Notes: generated by a model not told the origin, from the letters alone. Shown: positions 10,855-25,597, counted from the first letter of the stretch. The stretch is DNA of 64,000 nucleotides from Hofstenia miamia (GCA_004352715.1 SCFE01000027.1:1367554-1431553), one strand, 5' to 3'. Translations and numbers: made by a program.

Positions 10855-13800
10855 CCCGTTGGTTTAGAAGAGCGCCCTGATTTTGCTATGGTTCAATTTG
10901 ACAGGTTCTTTTTTAATGCGGAATAATTGAAGATATATTGTTTGCCTTGATAATTGAAGAAATTCGCAAGTTTTTTTCTGTCGAATTTTTCCAGGAATTT
11001 TGAAACTATAATTTTCGTATTTCGATGGAAATAGTTTTACCACGCATTTTGCGCCGAATAATGATATAAGTGCTTAGCAATTGTCAGAAATATTAAGCTT
11101 CGACCTAGATGCTAACAGGGGCATTCTGAAATTAAGCATTCACACTTTCAAAGTATCAGTAACAACGTTAATGTGAAAAACATTAGTCCGAACTATTATG
11201 CACAATGTTATATATATATATAGGGTTGAAATTGAAGGGGTCGCAGTGAGACGGCGTCTTCTCATTTATTATTTTTGAAGATTTTGGGGAGATGCCGCCC
11301 CCTTCCATACCGACTGTGTGAAGCAAAATGAAACTCTTTTGGAGACAAAAATTCTGCAAAATTTAGTTCACCCACACAATTGGTGTTGATACTTATTTAA
11401 TTTCACTGCTACTGTGTTTCTTTCACCTTTTTTCTCACAATTTGAATATTGAGTGGTTTTATGGATAAGTTTGTTATACGTTTAAAAATACCAAAACTTG
11501 TTCTTACGCCGGATACTACGTTAACTGCGGAATACGGAGAGCTTAGTTACTGCGTGGCTACTACATCATTGCTTGTTGAGTGAAGCCAAGTCGAGGAAAA
11601 TAGCACCTATTAGTGCAAGCCAGTTCTCACAAGTGCAGACTTTTCTTGTTTAATTTTATTTTTTGCATATTTAATCGTATTTGCTATCTACTATATTTTT
11701 ATTGTTGAATTTTTGGTGTTGACTTGAAGGAGTTGACAGTGGCGGATGAACACTAATGATACGTTCCCTGATTGATAGTAATGTGCTGGTACTTGATAAA
11801 TCGTTGAAGCCCTTTATCTGATAATATTTGTAGTTTCCTACATAATTTTGGCCGCATATATGTTGTACTTTTCTTGAAATTCCTCTTTTAGAAATATTTT
11901 TAAGAGATATTCATAAATTTTCTTCTTTCCATGTAGGAGATAGATGAAAATACAATAAGTCATAACGATTTTTATAAGAAAAATGGTTTTGTGAATAGAA
12001 CAGCTGAAAAAACAGATTTGAAACGGTTGAATTATGCTTGTTTAATCCGAAAGTTATCTGGGATTTTTTAAGCTCAGATAGTTTTTTCAAAAATATTTTT
12101 ACTCATGAACTAACAATGATAGGAAAGATATGCAAAATCCTTTCTTTCGACTTCACGAATTCCGCTCGCGCATGTTGTGCCTCGACCAAGCTTTGATGCT
12201 ATATCCATCAAAAAGAAAAATCTGATGTTAGGTATTACTCCATGAGCTTTAGACCTCTTGATTCTCTAAGCACTAGGTATGGGATTAATTCGGATTCTTT
12301 TTTACATTGGTGATTTGGCCTGAAAACACGCACATTACCAGTGGTGTGGGTTGGGTGGATTTTCTACGAAGAGGCGCAATGTACTACATTTACACAATAT
12401 TTGGAAGTAAGAACCAACTTAAAAAATATATCAATTCTAGGAATTGGTGTTAAAAAATGCTTATCAGTAAATTGAAAAAAAAGTAGTTCAGATCGAAAAA
12501 CTTTAATCATTCCAATTGAAGTTGGGGGTGAATTTTCTGTGAGGATGCACGCCCGCCTCTTCTGGTTGTGTGTCGACATATCGTTCTATGGAAAGCCTGT
12601 TAATTTAGTGAATTTTTTCGCAAAACGCAATTTCGCTTCGCATAATTACCCTATTTTAATTTGAGCATCTGTATTTAAAACTGTGGTGTTTGTTTGAACT
12701 TTATGTCTAAGAAAAAACTCTTGACAACACCGTTGGTGTTGATGTTCTTAGCATATTATTAGCGCCACAGGATTTTAATTATTGACTGAAATTTTTTGAG
12801 CTCAATTTTGGTCGTTTAAGTGATTAAAGCCAACGTATTAATAGCTTACAGTTTGATTTGAGTGACAAACGAGTCAGGTGCTTTTTTAAAGGGTATGTGT
12901 AGGAATTTAGTTTTAGACACAAAAACAGTGTATTCCGTTGAAATTGGCACTCTAAACGAAGTAAATTTGTTTGAGGGCTCCAAAAATACAATTAGTTGCT
13001 TTATTAAAAACTATTTATATCTCTATTTAAATCCTGTTATGTAACCTGCAAATGCCTATTAAGATTTGTGCAACGTTTCCTAATTTTTTCTAAGAATTGG
13101 TGAGTTTTCAAGTTGACATACCGGTCGCAATTGCAATGAATCCACAAGAACCAGTTAAGAAGTGTCAAATCCTAATATTTATCAAATGTTAAGCATGGTA
13201 ATTGCATTATGCTTTGCAGAATAAGCGTCAGTAATCACTAGAAGGTATGCAGATGCCAATCCTAAATATTGTAATACATGAATAATAGTCCTGCTAAAAG
13301 CATGAATTTTTCATTATGTGATTTCAATTGAGCCACATCAAGCCACTGCGCTTCATACATTCTTTAAAAAGTATCATACAGATTGAGGCAGTAAACGCTC
13401 TTTTTGATTTTCCAAAATTGAAAAAACACTGTATTGTTATAAGTTTATTCTATAATCGAAAAGTGCATACATGAAAATTTATGTTACATAAAAATAATTA
13501 CATTTTGAAAAAATCCCCTAGAGAGTGGCCAGCACTATTTTATGCACACTACATAAGTCTAGTACAGTACTTCTCACTGACAAAAGAGTCACATGGGCTA
13601 AGATCTTGCTAATGGGGTGGTTTAAGAAAATCCTCTCAGAATGTCTGATTTTGTGCTGTGTGGCTAATCGCGCCATTCTGCTGGTAATGTGTATTTTCAT
13701 TAGCAGAAAACTCAAATAGACATAGCACTCTGATCTTACTGTCGGTGAGAATGTTCTTACTGGACTTATGCAATGTCTACAAAACAACGGCCATCATTTT

Positions 13801-15196
13801 CTGGAGATTTAATTCAAAATGTAATTATTTCTTGTGTAACACATAAATTTAAATGCATCACTTTTGCTTTGTAATAAACTTATAACAATAAATTTTGTTT
13901 GCTCCATTTTTTAAATATCAAAACGGGGGTTTACTGCACAACGTATCTATCATTCAATGTACTTGATTTATTTATGTTTTGAGATTTTCAAGTGTAAGCT
14001 TTCTGTATATGTAGAATTTAGTGAATGCTTGAATTACAAGGCTTAATATACTGGCTTAATTGTAATTCAATGTCATTGTCTGGATACTGTAACTAAAGGC
14101 AAAATTCACATATTACATAAAGTGAGTTTTTTGTTCTAAGTTATTTAAAAATCATATATTCAAGATCTTGACAAAAGCAATGTTTGTAAACTTCTGATAA
14201 ACTTTTAATACTGAACGAATTTTTTCTGATGTCCATAATAAAAGAATGTTTAATCTACTCTCTACGAATTATTTGGTGGTTTAGTAACGTTTCTGCAGTT
14301 TCTATCTAACCTCGGAAATAATTTTCTCTGAAGAATGTTACTTCAATATAAATAACTGCTGTCGTCTATATTTCTCTATTACATAAATGAGTTGGAACAG
14401 ACGACATAGAATAATGCAATGCCAACTGTAATATTAAATTATACTGTAGGGGGTTTTGTGAAGATCTTCTAGTAACCTATGTTATTAATTTCTGATACAT
14501 AATCCAATTTTAAATCATCTTTCGGCTTCTAAAAATATCATTCCAATCATCATTTTGTAGAAATCGTGTGTATCCTTTGAAGTACTGTTTGAAAATGAGC
14601 CAAATATCATGTAGAAATCCTAAGTTAGATAATGCTGATGAATACAAAATTTCTTATCTAGGTTCATTGAAAGAGACTCGATGATAATATACTGTACAAT
14701 ATTTAGTTATGTTTCAAAAGTGGGTGGCGAATTGTCAATGTTTTTTTATAATATAATTTTTTCCAAGAATAGTCGTGTGTTAAATCTGAATATATTTATA
14801 TCTGAACAACTCCTTTAAATGTAGTACGACTTTGACATGTTTGGTATTCGACTATGCTTTCCAACTTAGTGCAGTGCCTAACTATGATCTCCGATCTATG
14901 CGACGTAATATTTTCTAAATTTGCTGAGTGTCTATGTTAATGAGGTGTTACTGTATTGTGCTGTAACTATCTAGGGATTGATTAATGCAAGTCAAGTAAT
15001 CAATTGAGTAATGATCGCTTAAAATAATTATTTCCAATTAGTTCATTTTAACTTTCTTATTATCCGTTGTTATGTGTGTGCCATACCTTGAAGGCAATTA
15101 GTCGTGCAACCAATCAAATTCAGGTAATTCATCCAATCAATGGAATGATTGTATTAATTTATATTAAATATACCTTGTATTTTCTGTCACTCAGCG
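10855..15196. other. Long AT-rich region upstream of the nuclear receptor gene
   Basis: No exon, RNA gene or complete element could be supported. A GC-richer patch at about 11225-11330, beginning after a short TA run at 11212-11221, resembles transposon ends elsewhere but lacks a partner. The last kilobase before 15197 is the natural place for the TLX promoter; I cannot point to a specific element. Confidence 0.4.
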
Positions 15197-16124
15197 ATGT
15201 CAAAAATTGAAATGCCCGCTTTAAAAAAGCCGAAATTTCCTCCTATTGCCTTTTCAGAACAGCGTATGACCAAAGGTATAATTCTTTATATTATTAATTT
15301 TTTTGATATCAGGATTATCATTTTAATATATTTGAATTTCAGTATGGTTTTGCTAGATTTTTGATATATTTTAGTATTTATTATATTTTATTTTTTTGAA
15401 CTCACTACAAAACATTAACTTTTATTTGGAGAAAAATAATTCTTAACAAATTTGGACTGTAAAATTTGAAAAAATGGATAATTTTGCAAGTTTATAATAT
15501 GATGTAAAAATACATGTGGTTATTGTAAGATTTGTCTTCTTGTTTACAAAAAATCACTCTCAAGATTATAGGGTTCCTCCGAACTCATAGTCGATGATAG
15601 GCATAATTTTAATAAAAATGTTTAAAAGTAGCCTTTAACATGGGTCTCAAAATATGTCCTTACGAAAAATGATTAATTCCTTCCTCGTTTTTACTTGAGT
15701 TTGAATGATAATAATTAGATGTTGTAATTTTAAGTGTTCACTTGTGATTAATCGTTACCAAATTCGCTTCATGATAAAAAATTGTTACTATTGATTGTAT
15801 TCTGCAATGTGGTTAAATGATTCCTCTTGAACCATTTTTTTGCAACTATTGTATTAAAAATTTGACACTTTATTCACATGCTGTTCTTATTATACTATTT
15901 TTGTTTTCGATGTAGTATTAATTTTTTCCCAAGACAACTTTCTATCATTTTAATGTATGTTTTTATATGGGAATAAATAGTAAAATTTTTCTTTGTCACT
16001 ATAGTTAAGAATTAATTTAACTTTTTTACAGTTGATATCATTTTTGCAGATGGTCATGAAAATTATTTTTATTCCTTCGGTTTGTTGAATTCCGTATTTA
16101 TTTATGATTTCCTATGCACTTACA

Positions 16125-16174
<50 letters not shown>

Positions 16175-19100
16175 CTGAGTTTTGGCATCACACACAATAC
16201 CTTTTATCAGTAACAGTGGCTTGAATGTGAAGTTAACCGGCTCAAGATTACAATTATGTCTTTTTTTGGTTTATAGTGCGAATGAGTTGGATATATTTAT
16301 ATGTTTATTTTTCAGATAGACTACTCGATATCCCATGCAAAGTTTGTGGTGATAAATCTTCCGGAAAGCATTATGGTGTGTTTGCATGCGATGGATGCTC
16401 CGGTTTCTTCAAACGATCCATTCACAGAAACAGAGTTTACATTTGTAAAAATCAAGGGAAAGGCGAAGGTAATTGCCCCATTGATAAAACCCATCGTAAT
16501 CAATGCAGGGCCTGTCGTCTGGAGAAATGTTTGCGGGTGTCGATGAATAAAGATGGTGAGTTTTTTCATTTATTCTAAATTTTGAATATTTGCTGACAAT
16601 TCTTGTATAAAAGTTAAATAAAATTTTACTTTTGTTTCATACTAGTGTAAATCATTTAATTTCAATATTTTATAGCAATGAATGTATTCATGTAGTGTAT
16701 CCATACTAAAAATATTCAAGATTCACATTATATTTCATGATACNNNTCATACTAGTGTAAATCATTTAATTTCAATATTTTATAGCAATAAATGTATTCA
16801 TGTAGTGTATCCATACTAAAAATATTCAAGATTCACATTATATTTCATGATACTTAGCGTAAATCAATACGATGATTGCTTAAGATCATTTACGTGTTTA
16901 CAATCCATTTTCACGTTAGTTAGAAAATTTATACTTGAAAATGTCTAATTTGTTCAAGAATAATAAAAACATCAATTACTACAAGCGTTACATGATGGCC
17001 AGATTTGCAAAAAGTGTATTTTAAAAAAACGTTATAGGCGCTTAAAACGTATTAAACGTTTAAAATAGTGTTTTTTGTTATTAGACAGGATCACTTCAAG
17101 ATACTAATTTTTTGTTGAAACATATATAGTAGCAAACATTTTATTATGATAAGCTTATCAACATTTATTTTTCGTTGCTTACACGTAAACAAAATGCGGA
17201 TATGTAAATTCACAAAATTATTTTCCAAAATTTTGTATAAATTCAATACGCATTTGAAAAGAAAAACATTACCCAAAGCATTCCAAAAACCCCTAAACAC
17301 TGTTTTGTGCATGTCAACCCTGCTAATGGCTAGCATAATATTTAGTTGTGAATACAACTAACTGCTGAATTTGGTAATATGGAAAACTTACGTTAAAAAA
17401 GTTTGGAAGATGCTTTATGGAAGATTATAATTTAAAAATAAAAAATGGTTCTTTGAGACACTATTCAAAAGAAGAAAAAATTTACGCACTCGTAGCTTGT
17501 GTTTGTGAAAAAAAGATATTACTAATGCATTCAATAGAAGCACTTACTTAAACTTTTTCCTTTAGTTCACATGTACTCCGATTATAATGATTGTGATTCA
17601 TTAGAGATACTTGGCCTGACATTTATAATTCAACAACCTATTCATTTGCAATCCCGATGTTTTGGGACAAAGATAGTATAATATTAAATATAAAAGTTTT
17701 GTTTCAAAATATTTTTAAAGTTGTTAAAAACTGAATGTATTGTTTAGGATTGTTTACTGATAATGAATTTTTCGAGTATTTACGTACATTTAACTATAGG
17801 AAAACTGTCACAGCGTGTTCTTTACCAGTATTTCAATTATGTTGAGGAGATGGTTGTTTATGTTTGACCACCTATTACCCAATAATTTTAAATCATATCA
17901 GCGATTAGGAGTTTTGTATGAATATTGCTTCCAACATCATCGAACATGTGACAACGTTCTTGCTGGAATGTTTATATTTATTTATGGAGTTTTAAAATTT
18001 CGATCAAACTGGATTTTATTTTATTTCGAACAGTTTTGCCTTTGATTTATTAGTTTGTTTGAAATTGATTTTAAAATCAAAATAAATTCATTTCTCATTA
18101 CCCATCGCCTTTTTCATTTACTTAGATATGAATATCTAAACTGTAAATCGCGAGTACATTTTGCAAACAACCCAGTTCCGTTTTAATGTTTTGATTTGTC
18201 AAAAACTTCTGTTCTTATTTCCTAACAAATATTTTATCAAATTTTATTAATATCGCCTAATAAATTTGGAAACACATGTTTAGAAAATTGTAACATTTTC
18301 ATAATATATTCATTTATTTTCTGTTGGTAAATTTTCCAATTTCGTTTTGTCAATAACTTTCTGACTTTAAAGAAGTCGCATTCTGGGATTCACAGAAACT
18401 GGCTAAGGTTTATATTTTTAATTGCTTCTCATGTGTAAGCTTAGAAAATCATAATTCTAAGTTCATTGTTAAAGACAGTATCGTGTAGATTTTTTCCAAT
18501 CAAAATTTTTAAATTAATGAAAAAGCGTTTTTTGAAAAATCTTCAGCTGCAAAAACGGTGAAGAAATTGCATGTTTAAAACAGTAGTCTCAGTAGTAATA
18601 CCCTGGTTGCTTGTTTTTAAAAACAGTCTGCTTGAATAGGACTTTATATTCTTGTCTATAATTTTTGGAGTGAGTCTATTTGTCATGTTTGTTGGTTAGG
18701 GAACTGAAACGTGAGTGAATGAATTTGGACGAGGGATGAATTGATAAGCGAGTGCTGTGTTTGAAATCGATAAACGAATTGCCGATGACAAAATGGAAAT
18801 TAAGTCAAGGCATCTGGCTAATTAAAATATCCCATTGAAAGACTAACATTATCTGATGAGAATGCTATCTACCTTCTAGCTTCTAACCACCTCGTCAGAT
18901 ATTCGCGCCAAGTGATATGACTCCGGCATAAATTAATATTTTTATTTTTCTATGGACAAATATCCGCCTAGACATATTGACACAAATATATCAAAATGCT
19001 TATATGACTTAAATCTTTTTTAATTTATATTTTTTTTGTTCACCATAGCATCTATCAATCACAATATTATAGATATGAATATAATCTACAAAAAAAAATT

Positions 19101-22100
19101 CCACCTCTTCTGCACAACTAGGAAGCTTTTTATTTTCTATTTTGTTGTTAAGCAATTGAAATACTTTAGCTGTACAGCATGAAAGAGGTCCACGGAAACC
19201 CAAACTAAAGTACATCGCAACTTCTCAAACTTTTGAACCATCTCCACAGCAAGAATCGTCAGCAGTCATACTACCGGGAAATGATCCACGTGTATCTAAT
19301 TCCTTAACCCATGCTTCATTTTTCTATAAGTAATTATTTTCACTTAATTATTGTTTGTTGATGTAATTGAGTTTAGCACTTTGTATAATTCATTTCTCAT
19401 GCAACGCTCCGTAGACATAATGCGATTGGAAAACATTTCTTTAGACTATTCTGTTCCTACTTTGTTTGATACTCTTAAAGAGGCTGTTCGATGGGCAAAA
19501 TATTTGCCAGCTCTAAGATTGCTATCTGAGAAGTCACAAGTATGTTTGAACACTTTTATTTTTTTTTAATTATTTGGTCTGTAAAATTTTTGTTGTAATA
19601 GTATTTCCTACCTAGTTTAATTGTTATAGAGCACACGTGATTATTAAGTAATAGCACTGTTTGTAGAAAAAAATTATTTAAGATTATATATATATATTTA
19701 TTTATGCTACAGCGGTAACGACAATGTTCGTAGTGTTCTCGTATTTTGAATGGTGTTAGTCTAACACCACATTCAAGATATTTTATATCTGACCAGAGTT
19801 TTAGAAATGTAATGACTCTGAAATTTTCATTTGCAAAAATTGTTTGCATTGGGGCACTATCCGGTAAATTGTATTAATTTATGTTAAAACAGTCAAATAA
19901 TGCATGATTTTCAAATGCGCATTTAAACATAAATGTTTCAAAGTGTTTTCTGCACGTATTTCAACTAAAGCCCTTTGGGGTATTTGTTTCAAAAGATTCC
20001 GACAGATTGACTTTCGGCACAATTTGTTGAGCTATAAATCCAATAAATAAACAAATAATTTGAAATCCAATGTACATTTTTATACAAATAGATGTCCATA
20101 ATTGATGGAATTAAACAAATCGAAGTTCATCCATCCACTAAGAAGGCAATTGATTTCTGTTCTGCCTACAGCTGTTCAAACATATTGACAAATGGAGAAC
20201 TCCACGGGAATGTGCTCAATTGAAAGTCAATGGTCCTCGTTCATTATGCATGACTAGATTGACGCAGGCCGTGTTTGCTTATTATTTAATTAATAATAGT
20301 CTTGCCCTACGCTGATTGTCTGTGCCCCATTGAATTTGGTACTCTTTTTACAAATCTTTAGACGAGATGACATTCGCCGTAATTCTCAACTCGACAATTA
20401 GACTTAAAACCTCGAATATTGTTTTGTGGAAAATACACTATTGATTTCTGCCTTACTTGTATTTCAGTTGATCAATAATTAATAAATTTGGGGAAACGGA
20501 ATGTTAAATTGCCGTCCGTGATGTTTCGCCATTTAGCGAGTTTTTAAATTCTTCGATTGATGAGCCCTAATAGCTTTCTCTTTAACATTTTAAAGTTAAA
20601 CAATGTAAGATTGGTGACATTTCCTTTGAGGACTTTACATTCTCTTCAAGTTTAAAGAGAAGCTAATTTGCGTAATTAAAACCCGTTTACGCCTCTTTCA
20701 ATTATTTTCCTCTAAAGCATTTTGACAAGCTGTGTCTCTTGTTAAATTGAGAAAAACTTTCTTTTACAGTATTGGTTAATTGAAAGTTCAATTTGTCTTT
20801 ATTTACTAAATAATATTTAATGAACCTGTTATTTTGTGAAGAAATTTTTTTTAGAATTTTACTTTGTTTGCTCGAGGACTTATAATTTACTTATTTTCAG
20901 ATTTCATGGAACTATTTAACAAATTGTGGAAATATCGTTCCCACTTTGGATGCTGTTATATCTACTGTACATTTACATCTGTTTATATCTTGTTTTATGA
21001 GATATACCACTTTCTGTAGGCTTGAATTGTGTAATTCCACACCATAGCATGTTATGTTAGATTTTATAGTAAAGATATAGAAGAACAATGGAAAAACGGT
21101 GGGAACATTTTGTAAATTCGTTATAACTGTCTATCAATATTTTAGTAATGTTTACTTCAAAATTTATTATAAAATTTTAAAATATTGCCAATTTTGTGCT
21201 ATTCATGAAACTCACACCTTAAGTGCATGTACATTAAGTCTGAACTAGATTAAACACAAACTAAATTTCATGTTTGTATTTTTAAAATGTCACTGCAAAC
21301 AAATGGATTTGCATTTTAAATTAGTTATTGTCTGCAAAGTATACTTCGTTTAGAATTCATAATTAACTTTGAGACGTTTCTTTGATACATATTTTTGTGC
21401 GTGAACTGACCATAGTTTTTTTTCGATTTTTCCTTGGTGTTATATACAATGTATATAACACTTAATATCAGGTTAAGGTGTAAATAAACGTTTTGTTAAG
21501 CTTTAATTTAATACTAAAAGTATTAAGTAACATTTTAGAAAAAATCAAATTGTGGAATGGGCAAGTACAAGAGGGGCGTGAGAGGGCTAAGGCTCCTCAT
21601 TCAAACATATATTTGATAAAAGCCAACTCGAAGACATTAACAACCCCACTAAATAGTGAAACAGAGTTCTTTGTCAGGATATCCACTTTTCTTTTACCAC
21701 TCCAAATCACAAACGCTTGTACTCGGCTGTAAATTATAGTTTTGCATAAAATATGTTTATTTAATTTACAACATTTGCCGGATTTATTTTTGTGATGTTT
21801 TGATAAATAGACAATATTCTAATTTCTGTAACTTCTACACCCCATTTGCAACTGTTGATCATTTGAGGTGGTATGCTTTCTTATGAGACTGGTTAAACCG
21901 GGTTGTACCTCAAAATCCTACCCATATCAATTTTACCTTCAATCCTGCTACTTTAGAAAATTATTAAAACGCATTAATTGACAGAAATTTTTTTTTATTT
22001 GGGTTTGTTTTTATTTCTAATGTAATTAAAATGGTTTTTTTTGGTTTGATGAGTTGCCAACAACTAATTGTAAGTTAATTTTTCTTGTTATGAATCAGCA

Positions 22101-22378
22101 ATAACTTCTGATGAAGCATTTCTTCCATTGTATCTAAGCTCAATTTATTTAGGAAAACCTTCTTAGCGAAAGCTGGCGAAGTTTATTTATAATCACTGCT
22201 TATGAAAGAAACAATTTAATGACCTATAACAAGTCACTAACCGAAAAGTATCCGCATTTACGCGATGTGTTTGACAAGATCTTACGAATGGAACTCGACA
22301 AGACAGAGTGCACAGCAATTAAGAACATCATTCTTTTCAATGCAGGTATAATTTATAAACAAAGATGTTCACTGAAAT

Positions 22379-22415
<37 letters not shown>

Positions 22416-23722
22416 ATATTTAAAAATACCTCTCGCTGTTCAAATCACTGATGTTTGTATTATACCGAGTACACACATAGCTTATATTAATTTTATGGAA
22501 TATAATCTTTTGTATTACATACCACCATATTTAATATATTTATGTTTTATTCAGTTATTGCAAAAAATAATTGTGTTTTGTACTGTGAAATTGACTAAAT
22601 AAGAGACGCATACTGCCTAAGTTATAAAATTTTGCGGGGTTCTTTCTGAAAAAATGACTTTAGGGAGAGTAAACTGTCTTCTCTAGACTTCTGATCCCCT
22701 TACTTGCGCCGCCACAGTATATATATATATATANCGTATGCAAAGGCTGCACAAATTTGTCACTTTTACAGCAAATCCCGAGTGATCATCTCAAACACGT
22801 AATAGTTGATCGGGAGGTCGGTTTGTAATCTCTAATCTCCAATATGCATTGATTACAAATGATTTATGTAAAAGGGAATCCTTTTTTGTACATTCATAAA
22901 TTTTTTTTCCATAATCCATTAATATTGCAATGGATCTTTAATTTTATTCCTGTGAATGAGTTCATTGCTAAGAATATTAGTTGCAGTTTCGGGATTTTTT
23001 AAATGACAGAAGAAGTTCTTACGGAGGATCTTGAAAGTGCAATAAGATTTATTTTCTTAAAAAATTACCTTTTCAACATTAAAAGCTATGAAAATATTTT
23101 TATGCTGCAAACAAAAGTGGATTCTATTAATTAATGAGCTTTGTTTTTCTATATTTTTTATTGATATTGGTTTTGAATATAGTCTTAAAGGTCATAAAAA
23201 AGTAATAATCGATTATTTATTGTTTTTATTATGTAAATGTAAATACATTAAATTTCAAATTATTTTTTTAAGAACAACAATATTTTCCTGTAAAGCTCTT
23301 TCGTTTGTTAAAACCATCTTCTAATTCGGCGACTGCGTTTTAGGTTTAGGGTAGGGCGTAGGGGTTATCAAAGTTATAATTGATTGGAAAACAGCTGATT
23401 GACAAATGGTTACAGCCCTAGTTCCCAAGGTAAAAAAGTTTTAAAATTATTTGTATACCTAGATTGCGAGGAGTTACCTGATCGCAAAGTGATAGCAACT
23501 ATGCAGGATCAAGCGCTTGTGTTTCTTAATGACTACCACAAACAGATCGTACAACCCGCTCGATTTGGTCGAATTTTGTTATTGATTTCTACATTCAATT
23601 CCATCTCTAAGGACTCTGTTCTGCACTTTATACTCGATGGATGTACAACGCTTTCCAGTTCAACGCTTACTGCTTTTTTCAATGAGGCCACTTCAATGGA
23701 TCGTTTCCTGAACTTATGTTAA
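15197..23722 (+). CDS. NR2E1-like (tll): TLX/tailless-type nuclear receptor (NR2E1 family), six exons
   Basis: Exons 15197-15275, 16316-16555, 19170-19329, 19377-19539, 22153-22345 and 23463-23722 join in frame with GT..AG introns to 364 codons plus TAA. This is close to the roughly 385 residues of vertebrate TLX. Residues 31-106 form the DNA-binding domain: two zinc fingers with [18 protein letters not shown]-box [24 protein letters not shown] and the TLX-typical MNKD. Exon 3 opens with [12 protein letters not shown], the family's C-terminal extension. Exons 4-6 encode the ligand-binding domain, with [11 protein letters not shown] and SESWRSLF (helices 3-5) and [13 protein letters not shown] near helix 10. 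The start is the first ATG after an acceptor-like CTCAG. TLX proteins are nuclear, mostly repressive transcription factors in brain, eye and neural progenitor development. Intron 3 is only 47 bp; intron 2 holds an assembly joint. Identity is firm from the DBD; exon borders are by eye. Confidence 0.93.
16126..16172. repeat. (TA)n microsatellite in TLX intron 1
   Basis: About 23 uninterrupted TA units, roughly 140 bp before exon 2. Confidence 0.95.
16638..16852. repeat. Near-identical 106-bp pair around an NNN joint, TLX intron 2
   Basis: 16638-16743 and 16747-16852 differ by one base (CAATGAA against CAATAAA) and are separated by NNN at 16744-16746. It looks like two allelic contig ends placed side by side. 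Confidence 0.8.
20090..20760 (+). promoter_or_regulatory. Candidate regulatory block in TLX intron 4
   Basis: This part of the 2.6-kb intron is less AT-biased than its surroundings and free of recognisable repeats. It contains homeodomain- and POU-like motifs, e.g. TCATTATGCATGAC near 20244 and a TTAATTAATAATAG run near 20289. Developmental transcription factor genes often carry intronic enhancers. This is an inference from composition and motifs only. Confidence 0.25.
22379..22419. repeat. (TA)n microsatellite in TLX intron 5
   Basis: TA run with one TTTA interruption, 34 bp after exon 5. A second TA run at 22718-22733 ends at a single N (22734). Confidence 0.9.
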
Positions 23723-23733
23723 TTAATTTAATT

Positions 23734-23739
23734 AATAAA
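23734..23739 (+). terminator. Possible polyadenylation signal of the TLX gene
   Basis: AATAAA begins 12 nt after the TAA stop, which would make a very short 3' UTR. Another AATAAA occurs near 23853. Confidence 0.4.
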
Positions 23740-25137
23740 ATTCATTTTTTAAGAATGTTTGATATTAGCCATTAAATTATTTTGTATAGTTTTCTGTATA
23801 ACTTAAAAATATTAACTAACAATGATTAAAGATGTAGAAAGATTGTTATAAAGAATAAAAACTTTGCAAATACATAGTAACTAATATTGCTAAATGCATG
23901 GTGCTTCTTCTATTTCAAAACAATTTTATGAATTATAGCATTTACTCACCCTAATGAATAAAAATGATTTGAGGGTTCGACTTAATAGACGTTCAGCTGC
24001 GAGTGGAAAACTGCATGACATAGCAGGGTTTGTTTTTACTAGCCGTTTTGAAGAAACACTATTTTAATATTGTTTTGGTTTTTTCCATCTTATTGATAAC
24101 AAACAATGAAACCAGAAAAAAGAATCTTAGTTACATGATTCATCACTATATTGTAATATGAAAATAATTTAAAAGAATTCCAGTTATGGTGATGAAATTC
24201 ATTTGTTTGTTCCATAAAATTTCGATTGCCAATGATAAGTTCGCAGTTGTGAATTCAAGTGTAGAAAATCATAATATAACTGTTAATTTCCTATATTGAA
24301 CTTAATCCAATGCCCATTTTTAATTTATAAATGGATAGAAAATGCAAGAAAGGGTTCTAGAAACTACATCTCGGACACATAGATAATCAGAGCCCAGCAG
24401 GGGATCCAGAAAGAATTGATGGTGTGAATGTATTGATAAATTACCAATTCCCCCTGTAGTTCATGCTGGTATATGCATACTTCTATAAAATACAAATGAA
24501 TATGATTCGTTTAGAATATGATTGAAATATTTATAATACAAATTTATCCCTATACTACATGAGGTGTTAATTTTGAGAATTCGCCGGTTTTTTTAATTTT
24601 TAGGATGTTGCAGGCATTGTATTTTCATTTAAGTTTTGCGATTTTGGTAGAATTTTTTTTTAAATATCATGAATATAATTGCTTCAATATGACAACATTT
24701 GCAATTTTAAAGCTGGTTGTCATATGGCAAAAATTATTCTATTGTAAATTTTTCGAACTTGCTTGAAGAATTTATCCAGTGACCGTGTTAAAGCATGTCA
24801 TTTGCAACCATTTCTATTTGATGAATATATATTTGTACGTCATAGCAAAATAGATAGTTGCCATGTGACAAAATAAAATCCTTAACCCTGTATTCAACTC
24901 TTGTAGGAAAAAAATAGACGATTAATTATGAAATTTTATAAAAATCTTCAATTTTTAAAAAATATTTGCAAATTAGGTAGAATTCGAAAATTCATTTTTG
25001 CAGAAACACCGTTCCTCATACTTTTTTAATTAATGGGAGATGCAATCAAGACAAACTTCCATTAGAAGCATAACTAAAATTCGTCTCAGCAAAGCCTTTT
25101 CATATTTTATTAGTGAATAGTGGCAGATTTTTTTAAT
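23740..25137. other. AT-rich spacer, nothing recognised
   Basis: No coding frame or element was supported between the TLX stop and the LINE-like tail at 25138. Confidence 0.45.
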
Positions 25138-25175
25138 AAGATAAGATAAGATAATCTATATTCATTTGAATTTTT
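25138..25175 (-). repeat. LINE-like 3' tail, (TTATC)n on the minus strand
   Basis: GATAAGATAAGATAATCTA is the reverse complement of the tail motif that ends the LINE at 57811-57825. The adjoining sequence ATTCATTTGAATTTTTTT also resembles that 3' end. Probably a severely 5'-truncated copy. Confidence 0.4.
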
Positions 25176-25597
25176 TTACAATATTTTACTGATATTTCAA
25201 ATGAATAGCGTCATTAACTACTATGTAAAAAAAAATGAATAATAACAAAAATATATATATATATATTCTATCCTAATTAATTTAGGAAAAAATTTTGAAC
25301 TAAGGCACCTTAATTTGTGTGCGAAATATCTTGTTTGTAATGTTTTTGAACAGATTTGCTATCAGCATTATGAAACATTGTTAAAGGAATCTTTGAATGA
25401 ATATTTTTATTCGATATTCTTATTAAATGTATGCTACAAAATTCAACCATACAACAATAATTTGATGACATCCCTGTATATGCTAACAGTATTTTAAATA
25501 CAATTCTACCCATCAAACACACGTCCTTCATAACGACGTCGGTTTTGTGTCGTATTTGCGTTTTATAGTATATTAAGTAGATAAAGATCCAATTCAA

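Noticed and set aside
16301-16569. Other frames over the zinc-finger exon, both strands
   Set aside because: Shadows of the TLX DNA-binding exon, which has the conserved cysteines in the chosen frame.
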